A stretch of 64,000 nt of DNA from Vulcanimicrobiota bacterium (GTDB lineage: Bacteria; Vulcanimicrobiota; Vulcanimicrobiia; Vulcanimicrobiales; Vulcanimicrobiaceae), in NCBI GenBank assembly GCA_027452165.1, contig DAIDGX010000023.1:310001-374000 (forward strand), given 5' to 3'. The position numbers and the translations under genes were made by a program. This document shows positions 52,564 to 61,555 of the stretch, piece after piece. How positions within the stretch are numbered: position 1 is the first letter of the stretch; every line of letters starts with the position of its first letter. Under the pieces are notes generated by a model, which had not been told where the DNA came from, did not search any database, and saw only the letters and a list, made by a program, of their open reading frames with translations.

Positions 52564-53481
52564 ATGACGCTTCCGAAAAACGTAACGCTCGTCGAGATGG
52601 GGGCGCGCGACGGCCTGCAGAACGAGCATGCGGTCGTTGCGACCGATGACAAGATTCGCTACATCGATTTGCTCTCGGCGACCGGCCTTCGCTGGATCGA
52701 GGCCACCTCGTTCGTCAGTCCGAAGGCGATTCCGCAGTTAGCCGATGCCGCCGACGTCTTCGCCCGCATTCGTAAGGTGCCGGGCGTGCGCTACCCCGTG
52801 CTCGTGCCGAACATGAAGGGCTACGAACGCGCGCGCGCCGCCGGCGTCGATGCGATCGCGGTCTTCACCGCCGCATCGGAAGCCTTTACCAAGCGCAATA
52901 TCAACATGACGATCGACGAATCGCTCGCCACGTTTCGCGACGTAGTCTCCGCCGCGAAACGCGACGGCATGTGGGTGCGCGGCTACGTTTCCACGGCCTT
53001 CGGATCGCCCTTCGGCGACGTCGTCACGCCGCAGATGGTGGTGGATGTCAGCGTGAAACTCATGGAGATGGGCTGCGACGAACTCTCGATCGGCGACACG
53101 ATCGGCCTCGGCGTACCAAGCCACGTCGATGCGCTAACGCCGGCACTCGCGCGCGCGATCCCGCTCGATCGCCTAGCCTACCATTTTCATGACACGCGCG
53201 GCACCGCGCTTGCCAACATCTATGCCGCGCTACAACACGGCGTACACATTTTCGATAGCTCCGCCGGTGGGCTCGGCGGTTGCCCCTACGCGCCTGGCGC
53301 AACCGGCAACGTGGGTACGGAAGACGTGTTGAACATGTTGCACGCGATGGGGATCGAGACCGGCGTCGATCTCGCGCGCGTGCGCGAAGCCTCGCGCTTT
53401 ATTCGCGGTGTACTCGACCACGAGCTCACGAGCAAAACCTTCCAAGCCCTCGAGGCAGCAGACGCCCGGAGTTCGGCATGA
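52564..53481 (+). CDS. mvaB: Hydroxymethylglutaryl-CoA lyase
   Basis: 305 residues; cleaves HMG-CoA to acetyl-CoA and acetoacetate, the last step of leucine catabolism. Metal and catalytic motifs: EMGARDGLQNE near the start, FTAASEAFTKRNINM, the loop TAFGSPFGDVV, HFHDTRGTALAN and GLGGCPYAPGATGNV containing the catalytic Cys. ATG 52564 preferred over GTG 52555 because gagg stands at a sensible distance. Its stop overlaps the amidohydrolase start (ATGA). Confidence 0.93.
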   Translation: MTLPKNVTLVEMGARDGLQNEHAVVATDDKIRYIDLLSATGLRWIEATSFVSPKAIPQLADAADVFARIRKVPGVRYPVLVPNMKGYERARAAGVDAIAVFTAASEAFTKRNINMTIDESLATFRDVVSAAKRDGMWVRGYVSTAFGSPFGDVVTPQMVVDVSVKLMEMGCDELSIGDTIGLGVPSHVDALTPALARAIPLDRLAYHFHDTRGTALANIYAALQHGVHIFDSSAGGLGGCPYAPGATGNVGTEDVLNMLHAMGIETGVDLARVREASRFIRGVLDHELTSKTFQALEAADARSSA

Positions 53482-54650
53482 TCGTACGGGCAGGAGTTTT
53501 CTACGACGGGACGCTCGCCTCGCCGAGGCATAACGTCGATATCGAGATCGACGGCGGCGCGGTCGTCGCAATCCGCCATGCGGCCGAAGGCGCGCGGTGC
53601 GACCGGTCAGCAGCGTGCGTAACGCCCGGACTCGTCAATGCTCACGTCCATTTGGAGATGAGCGGCGAAGCCGATACGATGGGCGCGCTTGCGCTCTTGA
53701 CGCCGAACCAGCGCATGATTCGCGCGATCGAGAACGCCGCGAAGACCTTGCGAGCAGGCGTCACCACGGTGCGCGATCTCGGTTGCACCAACGCGATTGC
53801 GATCGACATCCGCGACGGTATCGAGCAGGGGCGCATCCCCGGCCCTCGCATGCGCGCCTCAGGTCCGCTGCTCTGCATGACCGGCGGTCACGGCTGGTTC
53901 GCTGGGCGCGCAATCGACAGCCCGTGGGACGCGCGCAAAGGCGTACGCGAGAACATGTGGGCGGGGGCAGATTGCATCAAAGTCGTCGCAACCGGCGGCG
54001 TATTGACCAAAGGGGCGGTCCCCGGCAACGCGCAGCTGCTACCCGAAGAGCTCGAGGCGGCGATCCACGAAGCTCATCGGCACCGTTTGCGCGTCGCCGC
54101 GCACGCGATCGGCACCGAGGGCATCAAGAACGCGCTCCGTGCGGGCATCGACTCGATCGAGCACGGACACATGCTCGATGACGAAGCAATCGAGCTTTTC
54201 AAAGCAACGGGGGCGTATCTGGTGCCAACCCTCACCGCACCCGTGTGCATCCTGGAACATTTGCATGACGGCGGCCAACCCGAGTTCGTGATTCGCAAAG
54301 CGGAGGTGGTCAACGAGGCGATGCAGCGCAACATTCGCCGCGCGTACGAATCGGGCGTGAAGATCGCGGGCGGCTCCGATGCCGGAACACCGTTTAATTA
54401 CCACGAGAGCTACGCGTATGAACTGGAGCTGATGCACACGCTCCTAGGAATGTCGCCCCACGAAGCGCTGCATGCCGCGACGGCCGTCGCGGCCGACTTG
54501 ATCGGCCTGCATCGAGGCATCCTTGGCGAAGGAGAGCCTGCGGACATGCTGCTCTTGGAGCGCGACATCGCCGAGGATATTCGCGTGCTACGCACCCCTG
54601 TCGCGGTGATGAAGGGCGGAGCTTTCGTGCGCACCAGCGACGCACGATGA
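53478..54650 (+). CDS. Metal-dependent amidohydrolase
   Basis: 390 residues of the amidohydrolase superfamily (imidazolonepropionase/Xaa-Pro-type subgroup). Metal ligands: His56/His58 in NAHVHLEM, Lys in CIKVVATGG as the probable carboxylated lysine, His in AHAIGTEG and IEHGHML, and the catalytic Asp in GGSDAGTPFNYH. Substrate unknown; the family often acts on N-acyl amino acids or dipeptides. ATG 53478 overlaps the HMG-CoA lyase stop and its own stop overlaps the next gene. Confidence 0.88.
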   Translation: MIVRAGVFYDGTLASPRHNVDIEIDGGAVVAIRHAAEGARCDRSAACVTPGLVNAHVHLEMSGEADTMGALALLTPNQRMIRAIENAAKTLRAGVTTVRDLGCTNAIAIDIRDGIEQGRIPGPRMRASGPLLCMTGGHGWFAGRAIDSPWDARKGVRENMWAGADCIKVVATGGVLTKGAVPGNAQLLPEELEAAIHEAHRHRLRVAAHAIGTEGIKNALRAGIDSIEHGHMLDDEAIELFKATGAYLVPTLTAPVCILEHLHDGGQPEFVIRKAEVVNEAMQRNIRRAYESGVKIAGGSDAGTPFNYHESYAYELELMHTLLGMSPHEALHAATAVAADLIGLHRGILGEGEPADMLLLERDIAEDIRVLRTPVAVMKGGAFVRTSDAR

Positions 54651-55795
54651 CCGCACTCGCTGGTCTTCGCCTCGCCGTTCTCGCCCCGATTTCGTGGCCG
54701 ACGCCTCCGGCAGGCTATGGTCCGTGGGAGCAAATCGCGTTCAATATCGCCGACGGCATGCGACGCCGCGGGCTCAACGTCACCCTTTTTGCGACGGGGA
54801 ATTCGCATTTCGAGGGTGCGCTTTCGTCGGTGTTGCCTATCGGTGTGAACGAGGACCCCGCCCTGAACGGCGACGTCTTCTCGGCCCTGCACATCGGTGA
54901 GCTTTTTGCACGGGCGCACGAATTCGACCTGATTCACAACAACTTCGACTGGAAACCGATGACCTACGCGCTCGCAACGACGGCGCCGCCGCTGGTCACC
55001 ACGATCCACGGCTTTTCCAATCCCCAGATTCTCGCCGCGTATTACGCATGCGCGCGGCGCAGCTTCTACTGCTCGATCAGCGATGCCGATCGCGATCCTG
55101 GGCTTGCGTATCTCGCAACGACGTACAACGGCATCGATCCCTCGCAGTTCACGTTTCGCGACACGCCCGGCGAGTATCTCGTCTTCCTCGGGCGCTTCCA
55201 TCCGGAGAAGGGCACGCATCGCGCGATCGAGATTGCCAAACGCGCGGGCGTGCGCCTGAAAATTGCGGCGATTCCGCAAGACGAAGAGTATTTCCGTGAG
55301 ATGGTCGCACCCTACATCGACGGCGATCGCGTGCAGTTCCTAGGATCTGTCGAGCGCGACGCGCGCGACGCGCTGCTGAGCAATGCGCTTGCGCTCGTGC
55401 ATATGACGACGCGGCCCGAACGCTTTGGCCTCACGATGATCGAAGCGATGGCGTGCGGCACGCCGGTACTCGGCGCGAATATGGGCTCGGTACCTGAGAT
55501 CGTGGTGGACGGCGTTACCGGTTTCGTCTGCGACGATGTCGCACACGCGGTCGCGAAGGTGCCGCAGCTCGCAACGCTCGATCGCCGCGCGTGCCGTGCG
55601 CGCGTCGAGGAGACATTTAGCCTGGAACGCATGATCGACCGCTACCTCGATGCATACGCAGCCGCTCTCGCAGCCGGCACCCCACCACCGCCGACGCCCG
55701 AGCACATGCAATGGCGCAAGCATGACTGGTGGGACCGCCCCATGGCCTTTACCGACATTCCCGACCGCCCGCGCAGCCTTCCCTTCTTCCGCTGA
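54647..55795 (+). CDS. Glycosyltransferase family 4 protein
   Basis: 382 residues with the two-domain GT-B fold: N-terminal acceptor domain (LRLAVLAPISWPTPPAGYGPWEQIAFNIADGMRRRG) and C-terminal donor domain with VFLGRFHPEKGTHRAIEIAKRAG and the retaining-type motif PERFGLTMIEAMACGTPVLGANMGSVPEIV (E-x7-E type). Probably transfers a sugar in surface polysaccharide or glycolipid synthesis. It overlaps the amidohydrolase by four bases, so it is the tail of the leucine-related unit without an obvious metabolic link. Confidence 0.88.
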   Translation: MTALAGLRLAVLAPISWPTPPAGYGPWEQIAFNIADGMRRRGLNVTLFATGNSHFEGALSSVLPIGVNEDPALNGDVFSALHIGELFARAHEFDLIHNNFDWKPMTYALATTAPPLVTTIHGFSNPQILAAYYACARRSFYCSISDADRDPGLAYLATTYNGIDPSQFTFRDTPGEYLVFLGRFHPEKGTHRAIEIAKRAGVRLKIAAIPQDEEYFREMVAPYIDGDRVQFLGSVERDARDALLSNALALVHMTTRPERFGLTMIEAMACGTPVLGANMGSVPEIVVDGVTGFVCDDVAHAVAKVPQLATLDRRACRARVEETFSLERMIDRYLDAYAAALAAGTPPPPTPEHMQWRKHDWWDRPMAFTDIPDRPRSLPFFR

Positions 55796-55803
55796 ACTGG
55801 TCG

Positions 55804-56934
55804 CTAGACCCAGCGCAGCAGCCCGTGAGCCGCGCGGGCTTTGTCGAGGGCGACCGCGTCGATCGGGCCATCCACGACCATGGTAAAGTGGCCCATTTTG
55901 CGGCGCGCCACCGCGTGATGCTTGCCGTACATGTGCATGACGATCGTCGGATCGGCGAGCAGATCGTTCACGCCACCGAGATGGTCGCCCGTGCCTTCGC
56001 CGAGGATGTTCATCATGATCGCGTTTGCGTAGAGATGCGGCTGCGCGAGCGGTAGTCCGCAGATCGCGCGCACGTGCTGCTCGTACTGCGAGCATTGCGT
56101 CACATCGATCGTGTAGTGCCCGCTGTTGTGCGGACGAGGTGCCATCTCGTTCATCAGGAGCGCGCCGCCTTCGGTGAGAAAGAACTCGACGCAGTAGGTT
56201 CCGACGATATCGAGACGCCGCCCTAGAATACTCGCCATGTCTCGCGCCCGCTGCGAGATCTCATCGCTCACGCGCGCGGGTGCAATCGTCATGGAGAGAA
56301 TGCCGCGATCGTGTTGGTTCTCGGCCACGGGATAGGTGACGACGCTGTCGTCGGCCGCGCGGGTCGCAATCACGCTCACCTCGCGCACGAACGGAATCAT
56401 GCGCTCCCAGATCAGTTGTGCGCCCTTTGCCTCGGCGAAGGCGGCGTGCGCCGCTTCGAGCGAATCAACCCGCCACTGCCCTTTTCCATCGTACCCGCCA
56501 CGAACCGTTTTGAGTATCGCGGGAAATCCGATCGCGGCAGCTGCACGTGGAAGATCGGCAGGTGCGTTGATCTCGTCGAAATCGGCCGTTGGAATACCGC
56601 ACTCGCGCGCGAAACGCTTTTCGAACAAACGATTCTGCGTAACGCGCAGCACATGGCTCGCCGGCATCACGCGGTAACCGTTCGTTTCGAGATGCTGTAC
56701 CGATCCGATGGCAATATTCTCGAACTCGTAGGTGACGATGTCCGTGCGGCGGCCCAGGTCTTCGATCGCATGCAGGTCTTCGTACGCAGCGACGATCTGC
56801 TCGTCGGCGACCTGACCGCACGGCGAATGTTCCTGCGGGTCGAGTACGATCACGTCGTACCCCATGCGCTTGGCGTCGAGCGCAAACATGCGGCCGAGTT
56901 GGCCGCCTCCGATGACGCCGATCGTGCGAATCAC
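55804..56934 (-). CDS. purK: 5-(carboxyamino)imidazole ribonucleotide synthase
   Basis: 376 residues; ATP-grasp enzyme converting AIR to N5-CAIR. Features: [21 protein letters not shown] at the N-terminus, [84 protein letters not shown] 56934 overlaps the purE stop (GTGA). The frame is open much further upstream, but that part is antisense to other genes. Confidence 0.95.
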   Translation of the reverse strand: MIRTIGVIGGGQLGRMFALDAKRMGYDVIVLDPQEHSPCGQVADEQIVAAYEDLHAIEDLGRRTDIVTYEFENIAIGSVQHLETNGYRVMPASHVLRVTQNRLFEKRFARECGIPTADFDEINAPADLPRAAAAIGFPAILKTVRGGYDGKGQWRVDSLEAAHAAFAEAKGAQLIWERMIPFVREVSVIATRAADDSVVTYPVAENQHDRGILSMTIAPARVSDEISQRARDMASILGRRLDIVGTYCVEFFLTEGGALLMNEMAPRPHNSGHYTIDVTQCSQYEQHVRAICGLPLAQPHLYANAIMMNILGEGTGDHLGGVNDLLADPTIVMHMYGKHHAVARRKMGHFTMVVDGPIDAVALDKARAAHGLLRWV

Positions 56935-57422
56935 TGTGGCGAGCTGGCCGCCGCGGCGTCGTGCATGCGTTGCACGTAGGTATCCAGGCGGGCGGCGACC
57001 TGCGCGTCGTGCAACGCGATGATGCGGGCCGCAAAGAGAGCCGCGTTCACCGCTCCGCCGATCGCCATGGTCGCGACGGGAACGCCCGGCGGCATCTGTA
57101 CGATCGAGAGCAACGAGTCCATCCCCTTGAGCGCCTTCGATTGCACGGGCACGCCGATTACCGGCACGTTCGTCTTCGCAGCGGTCATGCCGGGAAGGTG
57201 CGCGGCCCCGCCGGCACCGGCAATGATTGCCTGGAGACCGCGCTCGCGCGCTTGCTCGGCGTAGGCAAACATCTCGTCGGGCATGCGGTGCGCCGAAACG
57301 ACGCGCGCCTCGCATGCGATGCCCAGTTCCTCGAGGGTAGCCTGCGCGGGGGCCATCGTCTCCCAATCGGAGCGGCTCCCCATGATGATGCCGACCAGGG
57401 GTGGCGTGCTTGCTTGCGTCAT
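56931..57422 (-). CDS. purE: N5-carboxyaminoimidazole ribonucleotide mutase
   Basis: 163 residues; converts N5-CAIR to CAIR, partner of PurK. Typical: [79 protein letters not shown]. Start ATG 57422; divergent from the GH5-like gene. Confidence 0.96.
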   Translation of the reverse strand: MTQASTPPLVGIIMGSRSDWETMAPAQATLEELGIACEARVVSAHRMPDEMFAYAEQARERGLQAIIAGAGGAAHLPGMTAAKTNVPVIGVPVQSKALKGMDSLLSIVQMPPGVPVATMAIGGAVNAALFAARIIALHDAQVAARLDTYVQRMHDAAAASSPQ

Positions 57423-57465
57423 CGTTGCAGGCGGTTCGAGTCTCGAAAGCGGACAACCTACGACG

Positions 57466-58623
57466 ATGCGCTACCGCTTTGGCGTCAACTATTGGCCGGC
57501 TCGCAGCGCGATGTACATGTGGCAGCGGTTCGACCTGGGCGAGATCCGCGAGGACATGGCACGCATACGCGCGCTTGGGCTGCACCTCGTGCGCTTTTTC
57601 CTGCGCTGGGACGATTTCCAGCCCGCGCCCGATACGATGGACGACGCGATGCTGCGCCGTTTCGATGCGGTGATGCAGGCGATCGCGGATGCCGGCCTGC
57701 AGGCGATGCCGACGCTTTTTTGTGGGCACATGAGCGGCGTAAACTGGCTACCTTCATGGGCACTCGATACGAGCGAACCGCACGGACGCTTTCGCACGAT
57801 CTCCGGCCGCAACACGATGCCGTACGGCATCGGCGACTTCTACGCGGACGAAGCCATGCTGCGTGCGCAGTCACTCTTCGCCGAGCGCGTGGGCGAGCGC
57901 GCAAACGGGCATGCTGCACTCTATGCGTGGGATCTCGGCAACGAGTTTTCGAACCTCCGCGAGCCGCGTACACCGGATGACGCAGCGCGTTGGAGCGCCA
58001 TGCTAACCGATGTGCTCGTGCGCGCGTCGGGCGGCGCGGTGACCGGCGGCACGCACGGAGAGGACGTGGAACGCGATCGCCACCTGCGCCCATCGAGCCT
58101 CGCTGCGCCGTGGGGAATCGCGACGATGCACGGGTACTCCGTGTACTCCACCTTCACAAACGACCGCCTGGATACGTCAGCAGTGCCCTTTTACGCACGG
58201 CTCATGCAGGCGTTCAGCCGCAAGCCCCTTCTCTTCTCCGAATTTGGGAACCCGGAATGTCCACCGGGTGCGACGCACGCCGGCGCATTCGCCTGTTTGA
58301 GCGAGGATGAGATGGCGACGTACGGCGAGCGCGTGCTGCGCGCACTGCATCGCATCGGAACGATCGGTGCGATGTGGTGGTGCTGGTCCGACTATGCCGA
58401 TAGCCTCGCTGCGCTTGCGCCCTTCGACGACGCGCCACACGAACTTCGCTTCGGCATGCTTCGCGCGGACGGACGACTGAAGCCGGTGGCACGCATGCTC
58501 GCTCGCGTCGCCGCGGAGTCGTGGCAGGTGCTTCCCACGGCTGCGCCGATCGTTGACGAAGACGTGTTTTACGCTTCGTTACCACAAGGACTCCATGCGC
58601 TCTATCATCGTTACCGGCGCTAG
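57466..58623 (+). CDS. Glycoside hydrolase family 5-like protein
   Basis: 385 residues, TIM-barrel glycosidase of cellulase type. [14 protein letters not shown] begins the barrel; the predicted acid/base Glu160 is in WDLGNEFSN and the nucleophile Glu259 in LFSEFGNP, both in family positions. There is no signal peptide, so it would act in the cytoplasm, perhaps on oligosaccharides or glycolipids. ATG 57466 overlaps nothing upstream; its 3' end overlaps the dehydrogenase gene by 29 bases. Confidence 0.82.
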   Translation: MRYRFGVNYWPARSAMYMWQRFDLGEIREDMARIRALGLHLVRFFLRWDDFQPAPDTMDDAMLRRFDAVMQAIADAGLQAMPTLFCGHMSGVNWLPSWALDTSEPHGRFRTISGRNTMPYGIGDFYADEAMLRAQSLFAERVGERANGHAALYAWDLGNEFSNLREPRTPDDAARWSAMLTDVLVRASGGAVTGGTHGEDVERDRHLRPSSLAAPWGIATMHGYSVYSTFTNDRLDTSAVPFYARLMQAFSRKPLLFSEFGNPECPPGATHAGAFACLSEDEMATYGERVLRALHRIGTIGAMWWCWSDYADSLAALAPFDDAPHELRFGMLRADGRLKPVARMLARVAAESWQVLPTAAPIVDEDVFYASLPQGLHALYHRYRR

Positions 58624-59671
58624 CGCCGGGATCGGAGCCGCGCTAGCGCGGCATGCTGCAACCCGCGGGTGGGCCGTTCTCCTGGTCGCGCGTCGCGGCG
58701 ATCGTATCGCCGCCCTGGCGCACACGTTGCAGGCAAACAGTGCGCGGTGCGAAGCGCTGCCCTGCGACGTAACCGCTGCTGACGCGCCCAACCGCATCGT
58801 GGAGGCTGCGACCCGCGCATTCGGCCGAATCGACGTGCTCGTCAACAACGCCGGGAGCGCGACGCCGGGAGAACTCTTGACGCAAAGCGGAGCGGTGGTG
58901 GATGCGCAATGGCAGTTACACGTTGCGGCGCCGCTGCGCATCGCGCGGGCAGCGCTTCCCGCAATCGAACGCGAACGCGGCGGGCTCGTCTTCGTTGGAT
59001 CGGGACTGGCGCGCGTGCCCGCCCCCGGCTACGGCGCGTATGCACCGGCAAAGGCTGCCGTGCGCGCGGCGTCGATTCAGTTGCGTCGCGAGCTTCGTGC
59101 GCGGGGCGTCTTCGTCACCTACGTCGATCCCGGCGTTGTCGCAACCGAGTTCAGCGCGGCATCAGGACTCGTCGAGCGACCCGCGTCGTGGCACGCGACA
59201 CCGGAACTCGTTGCAAAACGCATCTTACAGGGCATTGAACGACGCGCCGCGCGCGTTAACGCGGTGCCGTGGCAAACGGCAGCAACCGTCGCTGGCGAAT
59301 GGTTTCCCATCCTCGCCGACGCCGCTATGCGCCGCGTCGTCGCCGCACCCGTACCTGCACCACCGGCCGAAGCTGAACCAGCAGCGCAGCAAACGCAGCC
59401 GAACTCCCCCCCCGATGCCTTCGAAGATGCGCTCCAACCGCTTCGCCGGCGCATGGAACGCGTCAACTTGCCCGCGTCGTTCGTCCGCGATCTTCTCGTT
59501 GAAGGATCGACCGTAACGCTCGCCGAGGCGGCGATGCGCTGGGCCGGCATGCCGAACAAAAACGAGCGCGCAGCATTACACGAGGTCCTCGACGCTCTTG
59601 CAAACGCTGGGTACCTCGAAGAAACCGCGCCCGAGACGTGGCGCGTGCGAGGCGCCTTGCTCGAAGGCTAG
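58595..59671 (+). CDS. Short-chain dehydrogenase/reductase with C-terminal extension
   Basis: 358 residues. Residues 1-250 are a classical [14 protein letters not shown] (7-17), NNAG (84-87), catalytic Ser136, Tyr149 and Lys153 (GAYAPAK). A further 100 residues include a Pro/Ala/Gln-rich linker (about 250-285) and a helical domain with ALHEVLDALANAGYLEETA that resembles a winged helix. The extension is unusual for the family. ATG 58595 (aagga 4-5 bases upstream) lies inside the GH5 gene. Substrate unknown. Confidence 0.85.
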   Translation: MRSIIVTGASAGIGAALARHAATRGWAVLLVARRGDRIAALAHTLQANSARCEALPCDVTAADAPNRIVEAATRAFGRIDVLVNNAGSATPGELLTQSGAVVDAQWQLHVAAPLRIARAALPAIERERGGLVFVGSGLARVPAPGYGAYAPAKAAVRAASIQLRRELRARGVFVTYVDPGVVATEFSAASGLVERPASWHATPELVAKRILQGIERRAARVNAVPWQTAATVAGEWFPILADAAMRRVVAAPVPAPPAEAEPAAQQTQPNSPPDAFEDALQPLRRRMERVNLPASFVRDLLVEGSTVTLAEAAMRWAGMPNKNERAALHEVLDALANAGYLEETAPETWRVRGALLEG

Positions 59672-59862
59672 TGCGAGGATCGAACGAGCGGCGCGACGAG
59701 GCAGAAGTTAAAGAGACCTGCGGCGAGCGGAACGAGTCCCACGATCCACAGTACCGTGCCGGCCGTGCTCTGCATCCTCCAGCCGATGACGATGAGCACG
59801 ATGCCCACAACGATGCGCAACCCGCGCCCGAGCCCACTGCCCATGAAGCCAACGAATCCCAT
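59668..59862 (-). CDS. DUF2892 family small membrane protein
   Basis: 64 residues with two hydrophobic segments (about 14-30 and 34-57). ATG 59862 has ggaggg at 8-13 bases upstream. The pattern GRGLRIVVGIVLIVIGW then VGLVPLAAGLFNFC matches DUF2892/YgaP-like transmembrane proteins, which have the conserved NxCP-like Cys near the end. It follows the znu genes on the same strand with a 56-base gap and overlaps the dehydrogenase's end by four bases. Confidence 0.75.
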   Translation of the reverse strand: MGFVGFMGSGLGRGLRIVVGIVLIVIGWRMQSTAGTVLWIVGLVPLAAGLFNFCLVAPLVRSSH

Positions 59863-59918
59863 AGCTCTAATCCCTCCCGGTAGCTTCCTACCACGGTACT
59901 TCTTTAAGACCGCATGCG

Positions 59919-60761
59919 CTATCCCATCGGCTTCATAACGCGCGACCGGCGCGTCCGGATGTACTTGATTCCGAGCGCGACGAAAAAGAGCATCGTTGCC
60001 AGAAGCACGATCGTAGCGCCGCTGGAGCTGCGGGCGAAGTAGGAGAGATAGAGCCCGCCAACCGTGCTGATCACCCCGAGCGCGGCCGCGAGCCACATCA
60101 TCGGCGCAAAGCGGTCGGTTAGCTGATAGGCCGCCGCCGCGGGTGTAACGAGCAACGCGGCGACAAGCACGATGCCCACGGCTTGCAGCGAAACGATGAT
60201 CGTGAGCGCAAGCATGACCAGCAGCACGTACTCGACCACCCCCGAGCGGATGCCGCTCGCCTCGGCCACCACGGGGTCGAACGAGGTGTAGAGCAGTCCG
60301 CGAAAGAGTACGACGGTGGCGATCGCAATCGCGACGGAAAGGCCAAGAATTAGCCAGAGGTCCCCATGGCTGACGCCCAGGATGTCGCCGAAGAGAAAGC
60401 TCTGCAGGTCGATGGCGTAGCTGCGCTGCCTGCTCATCAGGAAGACGCCGAGCGCGAAGGCCCCGGTGAACAGCACGCCGATCGTCGTGTCGAGCGAGAT
60501 GCGCCCGCGCCGGTGCACGAAGCCGATGCCAAGCGCCGTGATCACCGCGACGATGGCCGCACCGATGTAGTAATCGAAATTTTTCAAGTACGCGATCACG
60601 ATGCCGGCAAACGATGCGTGCGCGATGCCGTCACCGATGAACGATAGCTTGCGCAATACGACATACGTTCCCATCGTCGAGCACAAAAGCCCGACCGCAA
60701 GCGCCGCGAGAAACGCGCGCTGCATGAACTCGTACTGGAACGGCGCGAGTAAGTCGATCAT
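59919..60761 (-). CDS. znuB: Zinc/manganese-type ABC transporter permease
   Basis: 280 residues with about eight TM helices and the family's order of blocks: FVLRKLSFIGDGIAHASFAGI-type start (residues about 30-50), YYIGAAIVAVITALGIGFVHRRG and GVLFTGAFALGVFLMSRQ, ending with SVVVLLATMLFF. Forms the membrane channel of a metal importer with ZnuC and ZnuA encoded immediately upstream; zinc rather than manganese is inferred from the adjacent zur operator. Confidence 0.9.
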   Translation of the reverse strand: MIDLLAPFQYEFMQRAFLAALAVGLLCSTMGTYVVLRKLSFIGDGIAHASFAGIVIAYLKNFDYYIGAAIVAVITALGIGFVHRRGRISLDTTIGVLFTGAFALGVFLMSRQRSYAIDLQSFLFGDILGVSHGDLWLILGLSVAIAIATVVLFRGLLYTSFDPVVAEASGIRSGVVEYVLLVMLALTIIVSLQAVGIVLVAALLVTPAAAAYQLTDRFAPMMWLAAALGVISTVGGLYLSYFARSSSGATIVLLATMLFFVALGIKYIRTRRSRVMKPMG

Positions 60762-61555
60762 CCATGAATCTCCGGGTGGAGCGCGTGTTCTGGGTGCGCT
60801 TCGTGATCGTGGCGCAAATGGCCATGTGTGTGCGTGTGCTCGCGAATGCCTGCGTAGGCTCCCGAACTCACGACCTCTTGCGGCGTCCCAAGCGCAAGCA
60901 CCTTACGATCGAGTACCATTAGGCGATCGAACCAATCGTTGACGTTGTCAAGGTCGTGCGTCGTCATCAAGACGGGAAGCCCCGTAGAGACGAGCTCTCG
61001 CACCACGCACGACAGCGCGTGTTCGGTTTGCGCATCGACGCCCGTGGTCGGCTCGTCGAGCAGCAACAGCTTCGGTTCTTGCGCGATCGCGCGCGCCACG
61101 AACACGCGCTGCTGCTGTCCACCCGAGAGCTGCGCGATGTGCCGATGCGCGAAGGTTGTCATGTTCACGAGATCGAGCGCGCGGGTTACGATCTCACGAT
61201 CCGCACGGGTAAACCGCTGCCAAAATCGCATGCGCGGAAATCGCCCCATCGCGACCACGTCCCACACCGACGCTGGGAACGACCAATCGACCGCCTCGAC
61301 TTGCGGCACGTATGCGATGCTGCCGGGGAGGAGCGCCCGCGGCGCTTTCCCCAGAACGCACACCTTACCGCTCACCGGCGCGAGCAGCCCCGCGATCGTT
61401 TTGAGCAGCGTCGATTTGCCGGAGCCGTTCGGACCGACGATGCCGAGCGCTTCGCCATAATGCACGGCGAGCGTCACGCCATCGAGCGCGGTGAAGCGAT
61501 CGTAGCGTACGACCACGTCGTCGAGCCGAACGGCTTCTCCGGCAAAATCGCTCAC
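60758..61555 (-). CDS. znuC: Zinc ABC transporter ATP-binding protein with His-rich tail
   Basis: 265 residues. Walker A GPNGSGKST (41-49), signature LSGGQQQRVFVARAIA, Walker B LLLLDEPTTGVD. The last 28 residues contain ten His (HTHTHGHLRHDHEAHPEH...), an unusual metal-binding tail for a cytoplasmic ATPase. ATGA overlap with znuB and a similar overlap with znuA. The tail could sense or buffer zinc. Confidence 0.93.
   Translation of the reverse strand: MSDFAGEAVRLDDVVVRYDRFTALDGVTLAVHYGEALGIVGPNGSGKSTLLKTIAGLLAPVSGKVCVLGKAPRALLPGSIAYVPQVEAVDWSFPASVWDVVAMGRFPRMRFWQRFTRADREIVTRALDLVNMTTFAHRHIAQLSGGQQQRVFVARAIAQEPKLLLLDEPTTGVDAQTEHALSCVVRELVSTGLPVLMTTHDLDNVNDWFDRLMVLDRKVLALGTPQEVVSSGAYAGIREHTHTHGHLRHDHEAHPEHALHPEIHG

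Noticed and set aside
55804-57729. 641-codon reading that would make a purE-purK fusion
   Set aside because: PurE is coded in a different frame; the upstream residues are antisense-like and the GTG at 56934 fits PurK's N-terminus.
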